Source: Apostichopus japonicus (lineage: Eukaryota; Echinodermata; Holothuroidea; Aspidochirotida; Stichopodidae). Taken from it: a DNA stretch of 64,000 bases. The stretch is taken from contig NC_092572.1 of the NCBI RefSeq assembly GCF_037975245.1, forward strand, positions 6,277,501 to 6,341,500, given 5' to 3'. Positions 1 to 11,850 of the stretch are shown here, one piece after another (position 1 is the stretch's first letter; each line of letters begins with the position of its first letter). The position numbers were made by a program, and so were the translations under genes. The notes below the pieces were generated by a model. That model was not told the origin of the DNA, did not search any database, and saw only the letters and a list, made by a program, of their open reading frames with translations.

Positions 1-937
1 TTATCATATGAAAAGACAGATTTGTGCTCCATTCAATAATTTGACAATACCTTTCTTACAATATTCAGAAAGCAAAGTCAGGAAGTGGAAAGGCGTACAA
101 TTCCATGTTGACTGTATGTGCAGTGGTCACGTCATGCACAGTGTATTAGGTGTATTAGGGGAGACCCACTGTTATGTACAAGAATGCATTAGGAATTTAG
201 CATAGAACTTTTCATACTTAAAAATGTATTTTTCTACCGTAGATGAATGTTCTGGAATGACATTTTCAGATCTATTGTTGCATAAAATAAGAATAACAAT
301 TCACCACAGTTGATGGTTAAAATACCCTGACCTTTTTGTTTATCAATGTTTTACTGGTGGAGTTTCGGAAATTACAAATCGATAGTCTTACACTGATAAT
401 TCGAACGACGGTGAGAAAGCGATTCATTAATTTGATCTTATCATGGAGTACTCCAGATACAGCAGTACAGCAAATCTTCAATTTAAATATCATACGCGAA
501 GAAATAAATTGTAGAGTAGGAAACATTAACAGTATATGTACTGTGCAGGGAACATGATTCTTGACACAATATCATTAATACTTTGGCAAAGTCATCCTTG
601 TTCTACAGAGAGGACATCTGTTAATTCCATTTGCCTATCATTTCCACAGCTCCTATGTTCCATTTGATAAAATATCACAAAAAGGTGTTAATTGAATCTG
701 GCTAAAATCGGCTATGCTATTATAACACGATTTTGCTATTCAAAGTGTACAGCAGACACAGTATGCATACTCTACTGCACTTGTTAATTGACATTATACA
801 ATCTGCTTTTGTATGGTTTTTAGTAGTGCTTGAAAGTGCACATATTTTTGATAAATTCGGCCATTTGAAAAGAAATTTATGCAGTCCTGATGACGTTGTG
901 TGTGTTGGTGCGTATGGGTGTGACGCTTTGTTTATAA
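1..937. other. No gene recognised (left edge)
   Basis: I see only short open frames without recognisable domains, no tRNA and no clear repeat. If the sulfotransferase exon at 1969 belongs to a multi-exon gene, this is probably intron or 5' flank of that gene. Confidence 0.4.
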
Positions 938-1487
938 ACATGATAACTCAAGGAAGGTAACGTTGATGAAGCTCATACTTGGCATGTAGAAGTCCCATAT
1001 TAAGTAGAAGACCCATAGCATTTTTGGTGGAGGTCAAAGGTCCTATGAGGTCACCGGAGATCAAACGTAAAACCTTGTTAACATGATATCTCAAGATGGG
1101 AACTTTGACGAATCTCATACTTGGCACGTAGATGTCCTATTTTGAGAAGAAGAACCATACTGCTTTTGGTGGAAGTGAAATGTCATTAAAGGTAACCAGA
1201 GGTCAAACTGAAAATCATGTAAACAAGGTATCTCAAGATGGTAAACTGCACCGAATCTTATTTGTGGCATGTATATTACCTATATTGAGTGGACCTACCC
1301 TATTGCTTTTTACTTTATTGCCATTGGAGGTCGCCAGAAGTCAAACTGAAAACATTGTAACACCATATCTTAAGATGAGAATCTGCAACGAATTTCATAT
1401 TGGTATGTGAATGCTACTTATTGAGTAGAAGAATCACTATGTCTTTGGTGGAGTTCAAAGGTCATTTGAGGTCACCAGAGGTCAAAC
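938..1487. repeat. Tandem repeat of about 142 bp with AGGTCA-type motifs
   Basis: Diverged units can be phased on the block 'ctcatacttggcatgtag', which recurs at about 972, 1114, 1257 and 1393 (spacing 142, 143 and 136 bp). Each unit carries a line similar to 'tctcaagatgg', then 'ggtggaggtcaaaggtc' and 'gaggtcaccagaggtcaaa'. Several units therefore contain two AGGTCA-like half sites spaced by one base, the DR1 arrangement bound by RXR/HNF4-type nuclear receptors. Open frames across the array are by-products of the repeat. Function as a regulatory element is inference. Confidence 0.75.
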
Positions 1488-1732
1488 TTAAAAAGGCGAC
1501 GAGTCGAACTACCGAGCTCAGATACAACTGGTGTATCGTGAACAACTTGCCGCTTAATGTTACGATGACACAAGCATATCTGTATACTTTAGATCTAACA
1601 CGCCCATGGTCCCTAACTCAATTAATGACACTATTGTTGAACAAGTATCTTCATGCAAGTTTCTTGAGATAAAGTGCCTTGCCCAATGACACAACGTAGT
1701 GATCTGGCCTTAACCACTAGACGACACGGCCT
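1488..1732 (-). mobile_element. SINE-like insertion splitting the tandem array
   Basis: About 245 bp unrelated to the array separate its fourth unit from its last one. Read on the minus strand the insert begins with 'ggccgtgtcgtctagtgg' followed by 'ttaaggccag'. This resembles the A-box region of tRNA-derived SINEs, and is followed by 'tgggcaaggcactttatc', a string of the kind seen in marine-animal SINEs. I could not identify a convincing B box at the usual spacing or a target-site duplication. The call rests on the A-box-like head and on the clean interruption of the repeat. Confidence 0.4.
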
Positions 1733-1880
1733 CAGGTGGAGGTCAAAGTTCATTTAGGTCACTAGAGATCAAATTCTAAAACATGATATATCAAGGTAAG
1801 AATCATGCATACTTATCGTACATGGTGTGTGGATGCATCACATTGAGTCAAAGACACGTTGTTTTCTGGCGGAGTGTGTA
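1733..1880. repeat. Last unit of the 142-bp tandem repeat
   Basis: After the SINE-like insert the array resumes with 'ggtggaggtcaaagttc' and 'aggtcactagagatcaaa', then the 'atgatatatcaagg' line, and fades out before the splice acceptor at 1967-1968. It shows the insert landed inside a pre-existing array. Confidence 0.6.
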
Positions 1881-1968
1881 TTGTCATGTACTGTAAACTG
1901 TAGACTGGCCTGTGCTTATCATGACTTAGTGTAATTGTGTTTTATTTTGTATTTTTCTTGCATCGTAG

Positions 1969-3205
1969 ACAGCCACCTGTTTTTGCGAAATTTAGTGATA
2001 CTGGCAATTTCCATCCGGCAGAAAGTACTCCTTGGATTGTAATTGGTGACACCACATCTAATGTGTCATCAAATGCCGTGGCTGTAGGCCCACAAGTACA
2101 CCGTCCATCCTTCCAGGTTCAGAAGACAGATAGTGTCACCTCAATTAAAACCACACTCTTGCCAAATTTAATGAGGGAGACTCAGCCAACACCAGTCCCC
2201 AAATGTTCACCGATTCAGAGAATTGTATTTTTAAAAACGCACAAGACAGCTAGCACTACCATGGCCTCTGTATTTGAGAGGTATGGATACTATCGCAACC
2301 TTACGTTTGCAGTCGGCAAACGCCATGTGCTGTCCTTCGAGTACAAATTTTCGCGTGGGAACGTCATGAAGTTTCCCAAGATGAAAGGTAAGCCATTCGA
2401 TATGCTCACAAACCACGCACGTTACAGTAGAGAAGAAATGAACGCAGTCGTTCCAAATGCAACCTACATTACGATATTACGAAAACCCGAGGACCAAGTA
2501 GACTCCGCGTTTGGATATTTTGAAATGTATCGAGGAATGAAGATAGGAAGTGAACCAAACCCTCTGGAGACTTTCATGGACGACCCGATGAAGTACTACA
2601 AAGGTCACAAGTACCACATGTGGCAGCTCAGCCGCAACGGGATGTTGTTTGATCTCGGGCTGGACCACAAGTACGATGAGGACGACCAGAAAATCAACGA
2701 AAAGATCAAAGAACTAGCTGGCGAATTCGATCTAGTGTTGATATCGGAATACCTCGACGAATCCCTACTATTAATGAAGAAATTGTTGTGTTGGGAATAC
2801 ACGGACATTGTGTACTTATCGAGTGGTATACGGAGCAAAAGCCACAGGTACGACAAAGATAGAGATTTGAGAAATAAAATACGAATGTGGAGCCACGGAG
2901 ACGTACTGCTGTACGATCACTTCAACAAGACTTTGTGGAAGAAGATAAGAGATTACGGCCCTTCTTTTCAGACGGATCTCAAATATTTTCGCGATCTCAA
3001 CAAGTCCGTTTACGACGAATGTGTCAATCCCAGCAAGTGGAACAAACACGACATACGTGAAGATAAACTCATTTTAAAGAACGATTCAGAATGGTGCAGA
3101 AGTGTGATACGAGCAGACATGGGTTACACAAAGATGATAAGAAAATCAATGGTTGACAGATTTGGCCCAAATGGTATTCTTGGATTTATTAATTGGTTGT
3201 TTTAA
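1969..3205 (+). CDS. Galactose-3-O-sulfotransferase family, terminal exon
   Basis: Gal3ST/cerebroside sulfotransferases are Golgi type II membrane enzymes that move sulfate from PAPS to the 3-hydroxyl of galactose on glycolipids or glycans. The 5'-phosphosulfate loop is visible as LKTHKTASTT (about 2227-2259). The 3'-phosphate site follows as YITILRKPEDQVDSAFGYF (about 2464-2520), and the C-terminal part ends in a LYDHFNKTLW-type block. The open frame runs further upstream but without an ATG. A pyrimidine-rich acceptor (ttttcttgcatcgtag) ends at 1968, so I start the exon at 1969. The cytoplasmic tail and membrane anchor must lie in exons that I cannot see or that lie outside the window. NLT, NAT and NKT glycosylation sequons fit a lumenal domain. 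The reading frame is intact to the TAA. Which of the Gal3ST paralogues it matches cannot be told by eye. Confidence 0.85.
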
Positions 3206-6200
3206 TTCTCAAATAGGAAATATTTTTATAAATGAAGTTTGTTAATTTACATTTAAAAAAAAAATTCCACCACACACTCTAGTTCTGTATATGATATTTC
3301 TACAACTTTTTTTTTTTAAAGGAAATATTTTAATCTTTTAAAACATCCGATAAGCATCCTGTATGTTTCCTTCCTTGTGATATTATTCTTCGTGCCTTTT
3401 GAAATTTCATCAAATGTAACTTTTTTATTTTGAAGTCAAAGTGTGCTGACTTCAAGTTCTCTCACCTTTATGTCTTCACTGCTGTCATCTTCATAAGCCA
3501 TTATTCGTTTCTCAAAGATTTTTACGTCTTCTTCTCAAAACTTGTTCTCTTAAAACGTAACACACTGTCACATTAGAATTGATTGGCCAGTTTTTTTTGC
3601 TATTGATGATAGTAATTTGGGTCATCTTTTGCATGAGTGAACAAGCCTCTGTGTACTAAACGTTTATTCCAGGAAACTATTCAGATCTAGTACAATGATG
3701 GTGGCAAGTTAGTAGGAATGTGCCAGCATTATATAGACAGGTATATGGGTAGATTGAGAATGCTATAGAATTGCTCAGTGTCCAGATAATCGTACTATAT
3801 GTGCTAATAGATGCGAAATATTTTCTTTACGATCTGCGCTAATAGATGCAAACTTTTCTGTACAATGGATGAGCCAATTCAGGTAGAATAGTTTGGAGCA
3901 AACACCTCACCCTTAGCTGAAACATCATGCTGTAAGGAGGCATACGATTTAATTTTCAGTTTCAACACATGGCATGGGATTTAATTCTGATGAGGGTAGC
4001 TGTTTCATGGCAGTATTGGATGTTAACATAAACGTATCACTGCAGCTGTACTACGTGGCTTGCAAAGAGAACTTTGACATTAAAACTGTTTTTTAAAGTA
4101 AACCTTATTTGGTTTAAGATGTTCTATAAGTAAAAGCAGTAGTAAAGGGATGTTAATTAATCCAGAAATTTAAAGACCAAAATTTAGGAAAAGTTCATGC
4201 AGTTTTATTTTGGGAATTATTAAAAAGGTTTAATTTTTCTATGAACACATATATATATTTTAATATTCTAAGTTGAATTTATCAGCCGCAATATATTTGG
4301 TCCACATGTCATTAATTTTATGCTATTATTTTGGAAATGTGGCAATAGGCAAATCATCTCAAAATTGGTTGTAGTGAAAGCATATAATATGACATTGTGA
4401 ATTGGGTTTCAAAATATTATAAATGTTTATTGGGTTTCCTTTCTTGTTTAATACAGTGCCACTTGTATATCAGTTTGGATCCCACTCGTGACTTTTATCG
4501 GACTCGGCGTAATCAATCCACACTGACTGTGTAACATGTATATGACTACAATAACCTAAACAAATACTGAGAAGCGTTGTACACTGGAACGTAATTGAAC
4601 TTAGAACTGTTAATATTGTGTTCACAAAAAATCATTGTTAATATTAGGTAAAGCAAAATTATCGATGTATGACGGTCTACCTAGCTTTTCTAAGGTAAAC
4701 AAAACGCTTGGGTATTAAGATAGGTGTTACAGTTTGTAAAACACAATCTATGTAGATCGTGAAAATTGGTATTAAACTTTGCGTTTTACCTCAACTCCAT
4801 GATATAACTTGGTTAATATTGGACAAAGTTATTGATAATTGATTATTATATTCAATTATTTATTAAAGAAAGATGAAACAATGTGCAACTTTGATTAATT
4901 AAATGCATTATTAAGCTTGTACTTTGATGTCGTGTTGAATTTCTTGTACCGTGTCTTTGGTCGAATAGCCTCTATTCGAACACGCATATTTGCACCTTGC
5001 TCTTGTAGGAGACACACACATGACAACCTAATACAGTCATGAGTTAACACGAGGCATTGGCTGTAAAACAATATACAAAAGTGGCATAATCTATGCACCA
5101 TATTTTATTCTTCGTCTATAAATTTGCCTCTACCAACATATCAGACAGAGTGGTGACATTTACTAACCTGAAAACGTGAGAGTAATGTCAGAGTTGTTAA
5201 ATTCGGATATCCCGTTACAGTCATACACTTTGTTTAGCAACTGGGCACTCTACATGCCGTAGTATGATATCTAATCTAATTACATTTTAGGTTGCGGTGT
5301 TCGGATTCGAAGTGGTAACCAGCTGTAGTTCTGAGGTCACTATTTCAAGTCCCATGAAAAAGGGCCTTATGAAAATCTGATTTCGTCGTAATAACTCTTT
5401 GTATCGAGCCAAAATATTCATACCTATGATAATACTTTTTAACATTTCATGATTTTATTATTGCAATATTGCCTTTTTATTTTAAAGATGAACTCAAAAG
5501 TTGACAGGAACTTGCAAAGCTTGGTCGATATCTACGCTATCCAGTAACAGTTTTTTCTTTCTTTTCTATAATGTAAGCATATTATTATTTTTATTTTCGC
5601 TCTTGTCCAAATGTAAGGAAAAGAGACAGATCATATATATATATTCTGTCATGACCTATATTTGAGGTCACATAAAGTAAATGAGAGATGCATTCTACCC
5701 TTTTGAGAATATTCTGCAGATATATTATTGTCCACACGTCCATATTTCTGTTTTCTATTTTTTTTGGGGGGGGGGCAAACTATACAAACTATTATTTCCC
5801 CCCAAAAAAGCTGAATATGTAATTAGTAGAGAATTCAAGTTGATTAAGCAACAAGTATAACTTACTCATCTTCCAAATCGAACCCACAATGCTGAATCTA
5901 AAAACATGATAAGTACTTGAAATGTAAATGCTCTGTAAATATATATTATTATATTTCTTTTATGTGGTCCTTTTATCATATTTATACATACAAAGTTCTA
6001 TTATGTTAAGTACCATTTTAAGATAATATTTTGACATCTCAGGTAGTCCAGTGACAGTTAACCATGTAACTGAAGTTTTGTCTATAAACTTCTCATTTTT
6101 TTTATCAGTCCTGCCATTTGAATGTATGTGCCTCATCACTATAAAAAAACAATAGACTAATCAGAAGCCTTTAATCAATTAGTGATCACTGTTACCATGA

Positions 6201-8354
6201 AGTCATCAATGAAGCCTCAATATTGTTTTGCATTCTGGTTTAAATATTCCACAAACACAGCTCTGCATTTCAAATATTGAAGAACACAACTCAGCGGTAA
6301 TTATAGCCTATTGACTTTCCAAATTTATTTCAATCTCGTGTCATTGTTCATTTTAATTTAAAAAAAAAACATCTGCTTTATGTCTTAATTTTTCAAAAGA
6401 AATGTTAACAACTTTCTAACATTGTAAAAAACTATGTATGCCAAGGATGAGCATAAAAAATGGAACAGGAGATGGGAGGAAAGGAAATGACACCGTTATC
6501 CCGCGTATGTCGTATAGTTTTCGAACAAACAGATGAATAAACTGCTCAGTAGAAAATTGCCAAGGCCAAAAATAGAAGCTTAACTGAGCCTCTGCAGCGT
6601 TGCTGCTCTTGTTTTAATAATAATAATAATAATATTTTAATAATAAATAATAATAATAAAATCAAATCATAATTAACAATTAATAATAATAGTTTGGAAA
6701 GGATGGGATGTGTTCCCCGACGGGCGTTGACTCCAATGGTAGCGGAGGGGGTCTTATGGTCCCTACATCTCAAAAAGATATAATTTATGACGTAAAATGG
6801 TGCATCCTGGGACATATTTAGGCTATAAGGTAGGTCTACCACCAAGGATTGTGGTAATAAATACTTTTATGGGATTAAAAAAGGAAGGGTTTCTTACCAT
6901 CCCAACCCTGGATCCTAGCCTGGAGGTACAGGTATACCATTTAATTCCAGGAAGAAAAAACTGTGTCATGATCAGTTGAGCAGAGTGGTAGGAATTTTTC
7001 GTCTTCCACAGTGTATCCAATGACGCTTAGGTTGGTCTCCAATGCAGGTGTTGGTTTGATCTGTAAATACAATGAATAGTTTATGAATAAATTGTTTTCA
7101 AAAAGGATGATAAAGCACGGATATGTAGGAAGATGAATGTATTGCTATTGGGAGCTTTTGATTTTGTTTGATCTTAAATGTTTACATAATCCTTAATACT
7201 GTCTGTTAACCTTGGTGAAGGTTGATTTTAGCACATAGCAATAACATACCGTTTTAGTGGGAAACAGTTGGTAATAAAACCTTGTATCAGTCAGCAGCAC
7301 TCCTCCATAGGGCAACTTTGATGTCTTCTGTGTAGTAATATGTTATTACATATGACGATTGTGGTTTGACCGTCACCCGTTTTGGTTTTTCATCCTTGAT
7401 GTACAATAATTAATTAATTATTTTGACTTTTTTTATATGATATCTTACAACCATTAGACATTGGGTATAAATTTCAATTGATCAAACCAAACAATTTTAG
7501 TCTCCCTAAATTAAATGTTTGAGCAATGATGCGGTAATTCTTTGACTCAAACAGCTATTGAAATTGATATGATCATGAATACCAGTAACTACCTATTAAG
7601 GTAAGAAAAAAGGATATAATCGTCTTATTTACAGTACGGGCTTAACAAATACAGATATATAGGCTGTTTATTTTATGTTATAAAATATTTACCCCACATA
7701 CGCAAGCAGTTTTTCTCAATTTTCTAACTATATCCCAATATTAGTTTCACAATTAACACTACAGACTTTTTAAAGGATTAATGCAGTCAGTAGTTGCGAT
7801 TCCTCTAATTACACTGCCTTTTTCATGTATAGTCTGTATAGAAATAGGCTATTTAGCTCAAGAATTTCAAAGATGTTCCTTGATAGATATGAAAGAAAGA
7901 ATGAATAACTAAAACAAAATACGAATGTGGTGATGAACAGCTTCATTTCATATATGATAACATGTTGTAGACAACATGTAACTTGTGCCCTTTATTGATC
8001 CTTTTCATCATAACTAACTGTAAGAGTCAAACAATCTAAAGTGAGATAAAAACTTATTTAGAATTTACTGACAATTTGGAAAGGTTACCAATATATGCAT
8101 GCCTACACTTACAACTTGTATCCAAGTTTTCGTCTGTGAATGAGTACATCCCTCAATGAATCAATTAGGCTGACACAAATAAAACATTACATATGCATTT
8201 CCAAGGAAGAGCAAATGCACAAAGAAAGTAACATGGACATTAAACATAGTAGTCATTATTACATATTGTGTCTGAGTATACATTATAACCATTACCTGTG
8301 TTCACTTAGGCTTTTTTTGATATCCAAACTATTGGCAGAGTTCATTACAGTCGA
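3206..8354. other. Non-coding stretch, no gene recognised
   Basis: This includes the sulfotransferase 3' untranslated region and then intergenic DNA. It contains a G-run/C-run hairpin (5759-5811: T6G6-type arm facing C6A6, loop near 27 bp), a short TA run near 5635, and an imperfect TAA microsatellite (about 6618-6660). No open frame shows a recognisable domain. Confidence 0.4.
6618..6660. repeat. Imperfect (TAA)n microsatellite
   Basis: Runs of 'taataataataa' are interrupted by 'ttttaataaataa'. The open frame on the minus strand with strings of leucine is a translation of this repeat. Confidence 0.8.
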
Positions 8355-8735
8355 ATGCCTATGAATATTTCTTCCTTTCATCTCCTTTTTCTAAAACATA
8401 GCAATCCAAACTAAGATAGAATAACTTAACTTATGACACAGTGACTATGCTTTTGTTTGAGTAAGTCTTTCTTTCTATGCCATGAATTTGTGTTCCTTAT
8501 GAATTAAACGTAAAACATATCATTACAAACTAACACAGAATAAGTAAACATATTACAATATGCCTTTGAATGTGTCTTTCCTTCTATGGCAGTAACTTGT
8601 GTTTCTTATGAATAAAATATAAAACATATAAGTCAAATCTAACACAGGATAAGTTCACTTAGTATAATATGCCTGTGAATGTTTCTTCCTTTCCATGACG
8701 TTAACTTTGATTTCTGATGAATCAATGTGTTGATT
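8355..8735. repeat. Diverged tandem repeat, about 107 bp unit
   Basis: Blocks starting 'atgcctatgaat', 'atgcctttgaatgtg' and 'atgcctgtgaatg' near 8357, 8561 and 8669, plus a weaker one near 8446, are each followed by 'cttatgaa..aaa..taaaacata' and 'ctaacacagaataag'-like text. I count about four diverged units. No coding potential. Confidence 0.6.
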
Positions 8736-11700
8736 GCAACTGTTACTTTACTGTCCAAACTAAGCATTGGATTTTATGCCATTAGCTTGTTTTCATGGTT
8801 TGGACCTTTGGGCTCGGTTCTTTTCCCATCGAGGTTGAACGATAATTTTTTGAGATGGAGACAGTAATGAAGTGCAAAGTAGAAATCGACTTCTTATGGA
8901 AAGCTACTTATGTTGTTAAGCACAATTTGTTGGCATCTATATCGATGGAAATTTGAGAAGGGTCTTCTACATAAAACAAGAATCCTCTGACTCTTATTCA
9001 TCTCAATTTGAATTTCTGACATGTCCCTAGCAATCGAAAGTACAACTGGTTAGTGATTCTGGTGCATGTATACATACAAATATACACACGTTCACACAAA
9101 ACTACTGCTAGAATTGCTGCTCTTTGTAGTAGTACGGCAAACAGCGAAGGATAACAGCTCGTTCTGCATTAGCATCAGGTTCCTGCAGAGGAAAAAAATC
9201 ATTCATTGAATTAACATTTCAATAGTCAGTAGAGCCATCTATGTATAGGCAATGTTTAGAATACATGTTTGTACTACATTTTATCAGACTTACCAGGAAT
9301 ATTCACAAGGATAATAATCACCATCTTAATAAAGAACTGATATCCCTGTGTCGACAAATTAACTTTAATCTCCGACATCGTGTAAAATGGTATCTTATAT
9401 GATTTGATTTAATATATCTTTTATTGATATATCCATTTTATTTTCAGTTGACTAACATTTTGAAAATTGGTGATTGTGTCACTAGCGTTCAATTGCCTTT
9501 TCTTTTTATGGCATTTATCTGTCATGTTATTTTCTTCTATTAAAAATTGTATTTTTTACTTATACTGGAATGAAGGAAACAGACACTGAATTATAATTAG
9601 ATCTTACAGCAAGGACATGCTTCTTATGAATATATGTGTGCAACTAAAAAGAGGTTCTACCACCCCTCACCGTTCCCCTCCCGCCCGAGACCCACAGATG
9701 TTCAAACACTTACTAATTGGATGCCAGCATATACAAAGTGAAATGATTTAAATTGCCATCAATTTATTATGCACAACCAACATGAAGGTTCTGCAGCTCT
9801 GCTCGAATTTTGTGTGCATTGAAATCTTGGCCCTCTTTAGTAAATTCTGACATTCTATCCTGATGTTGATCAAGGAAAGAAAAGAATGTGATCTCCAGGT
9901 TATCACTAACACGTCTTGGAAATTCAGCAGAAAGCTATACAAAAGAAAAATCTTATATTAACCGAGTATAATTTCAGTATTGTTACCATGATTTTAAGAG
10001 CTGCGTTGGCGGGACGCAACGTCTTAAAATTGTTGCATCCGCTCCGGAAAAACAATGCGTCCCACAGTCCTCCATGGAACTTGCACTTAATAATACCTCT
10101 ACAGGAGCGCACAGTACTTAGTAATAATAACACCTGACAAACCATTGGTTGTGTGCAACGGATGCCTATAATGATAGGTCTATAATGTGCAAACAAATCA
10201 AATAATGAAAGCTGTAACTATAGTGTACAATATCAAACTTAATGTTAATGTCCTAAGCGGAAATTTAACATATATGCTGGCCTATGCATCATGCTGTGCA
10301 CACTTCTGTCGGGGGTAAACAACTCCTTTACATAACGTCTATGAAAATACCCTGTGAATGTCGGAAACCAATTTAAAGGAAAACGAGTGCCTAGAGAGAA
10401 AATGCAAGAAGAGAAATACCGCATTTTTAACTGATTTAATCGAGGTCCTACATTTGTTTTATTTTTGTTAAAGTTGAACAACCTTTCCTTTTTCCCCAAC
10501 ACTAAAAGCAAGTCGGCACAGGCCTAGTCAGTTCCGACCCTTTTCTCATTACATTATATGAATAACATTTTACGCAATGTCGCATAAAAACTCAAGCGCC
10601 AATGGCTACTTTTGTCGGGATTATGAAGTATATACAAAACATATTAACTGAATCACGTGGTCAAAGGACCGCAAAAATATATGCACGTTTGCGATGAAGA
10701 AATTCACATTTTACTTTAGCAACTCATCATGCGGAGAGAATAAATATATTGTGAGATTAAAAATCCCTTTCGGTATCAGAGATGTTAGCTTCCCACACAA
10801 TTCATAAATTGTCTCAACTTATAGAATTTTGTGATCAAAAGAATGATTCAAATAAACGTGATATGTTTAAAAACAAATTCAACTACGACTTATTACCACG
10901 AGTGCTCCTTTGTCATATGCGTGTGAACAACACCTTAAGTTATGATATTTGAGTTCACATATGTGATAGCCTTTGTGTTCATTGAGCACTATAGATGAAA
11001 GATGTTTGCACACAGGGACGCCTGCAATCAAATGCATCATTGACTGCTTTCAGCATGGACATCTTTGAAACGGGAGTGTCGTTAACCTTGTACTTTGCGG
11101 TAAATTGTTATAATTTATTTGTTATCAAACAAACTCAAACATCTACACAAAGGATTGGAAGAGTTTTCTTTAGGAGAAGTTGCGGTTTTTTGAAAAGAAA
11201 TAAAGATATTCATTCCAAAAAGTGTTTGTTAAAGTTCCGAAAACATGCTATTGGAAACCTGCTCAAATCCCGAATCCTGCGTCATTGTATACTGGTCCTT
11301 TTACTTACACATTTATTTTACACATATAAAGTAATCGACTCCATTTTTGTGCACTCAAACATGAGACCAATACCAATTTAGTATATCATTTCGCTTGGAA
11401 GTTTCCTTATATTTGAAGTTTACTCTTTTAGTGTCCAGAATGACCACCAACGTAAGGAGTCAACGCAGTCTTACACATTAAGCCACAAATAGTATGAATA
11501 TTTTCTTGTTTAAAGCCAATGCTCTGATAGGTTGCTGCTATATGTCATATGGTAGATTCTGTGGCATAAACCGTAGTGGCTTTGCAATTTATTTAGATAC
11601 CGTGTGTATATGGTAATTCCTAACAATAACTACATTTCAAGTAGATTCTTCCACTGTTCAAAGCTGTTTCAAAATTATGGTTACAAAGATAAAATTGTGA

Positions 11701-11850
11701 TCATAAGATGTCATTTTGTGGAAGCTTCCAAGCATCAGCAGTTTTCGACAATATAGGATTCATGTTTTTTTTTGAAGTCCATTGAACATTACCAACAATG
11801 TAATTTAATTATATTGTGAGCATTCAGTTTTCAGGAATCACCAATAATCA
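8736..11850. other. Non-coding stretch, no gene recognised
   Basis: The longest open frame (about 10995-11381, plus) gives 128 residues with a hydrophobic patch, but no domain, no splice context and no codon pattern that convinces me it is a gene. The rest is AT-rich unique-looking DNA. Confidence 0.4.

Noticed and set aside
1132..1672. Two overlapping frames of about 90 residues
   Set aside because: They translate the diverged 142-bp tandem repeat and the SINE-like insert.
5280..5380. Possible tRNA or SINE because of 'agtggtaaccag' and 'gttcggattcgaag'
   Set aside because: The two boxes are in the wrong order and no cloverleaf can be drawn.
10995..11381. 128-residue frame on the plus strand
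   Set aside because: No domain, no homology I recognise, no supporting splice or composition signal. It remains only an open frame.
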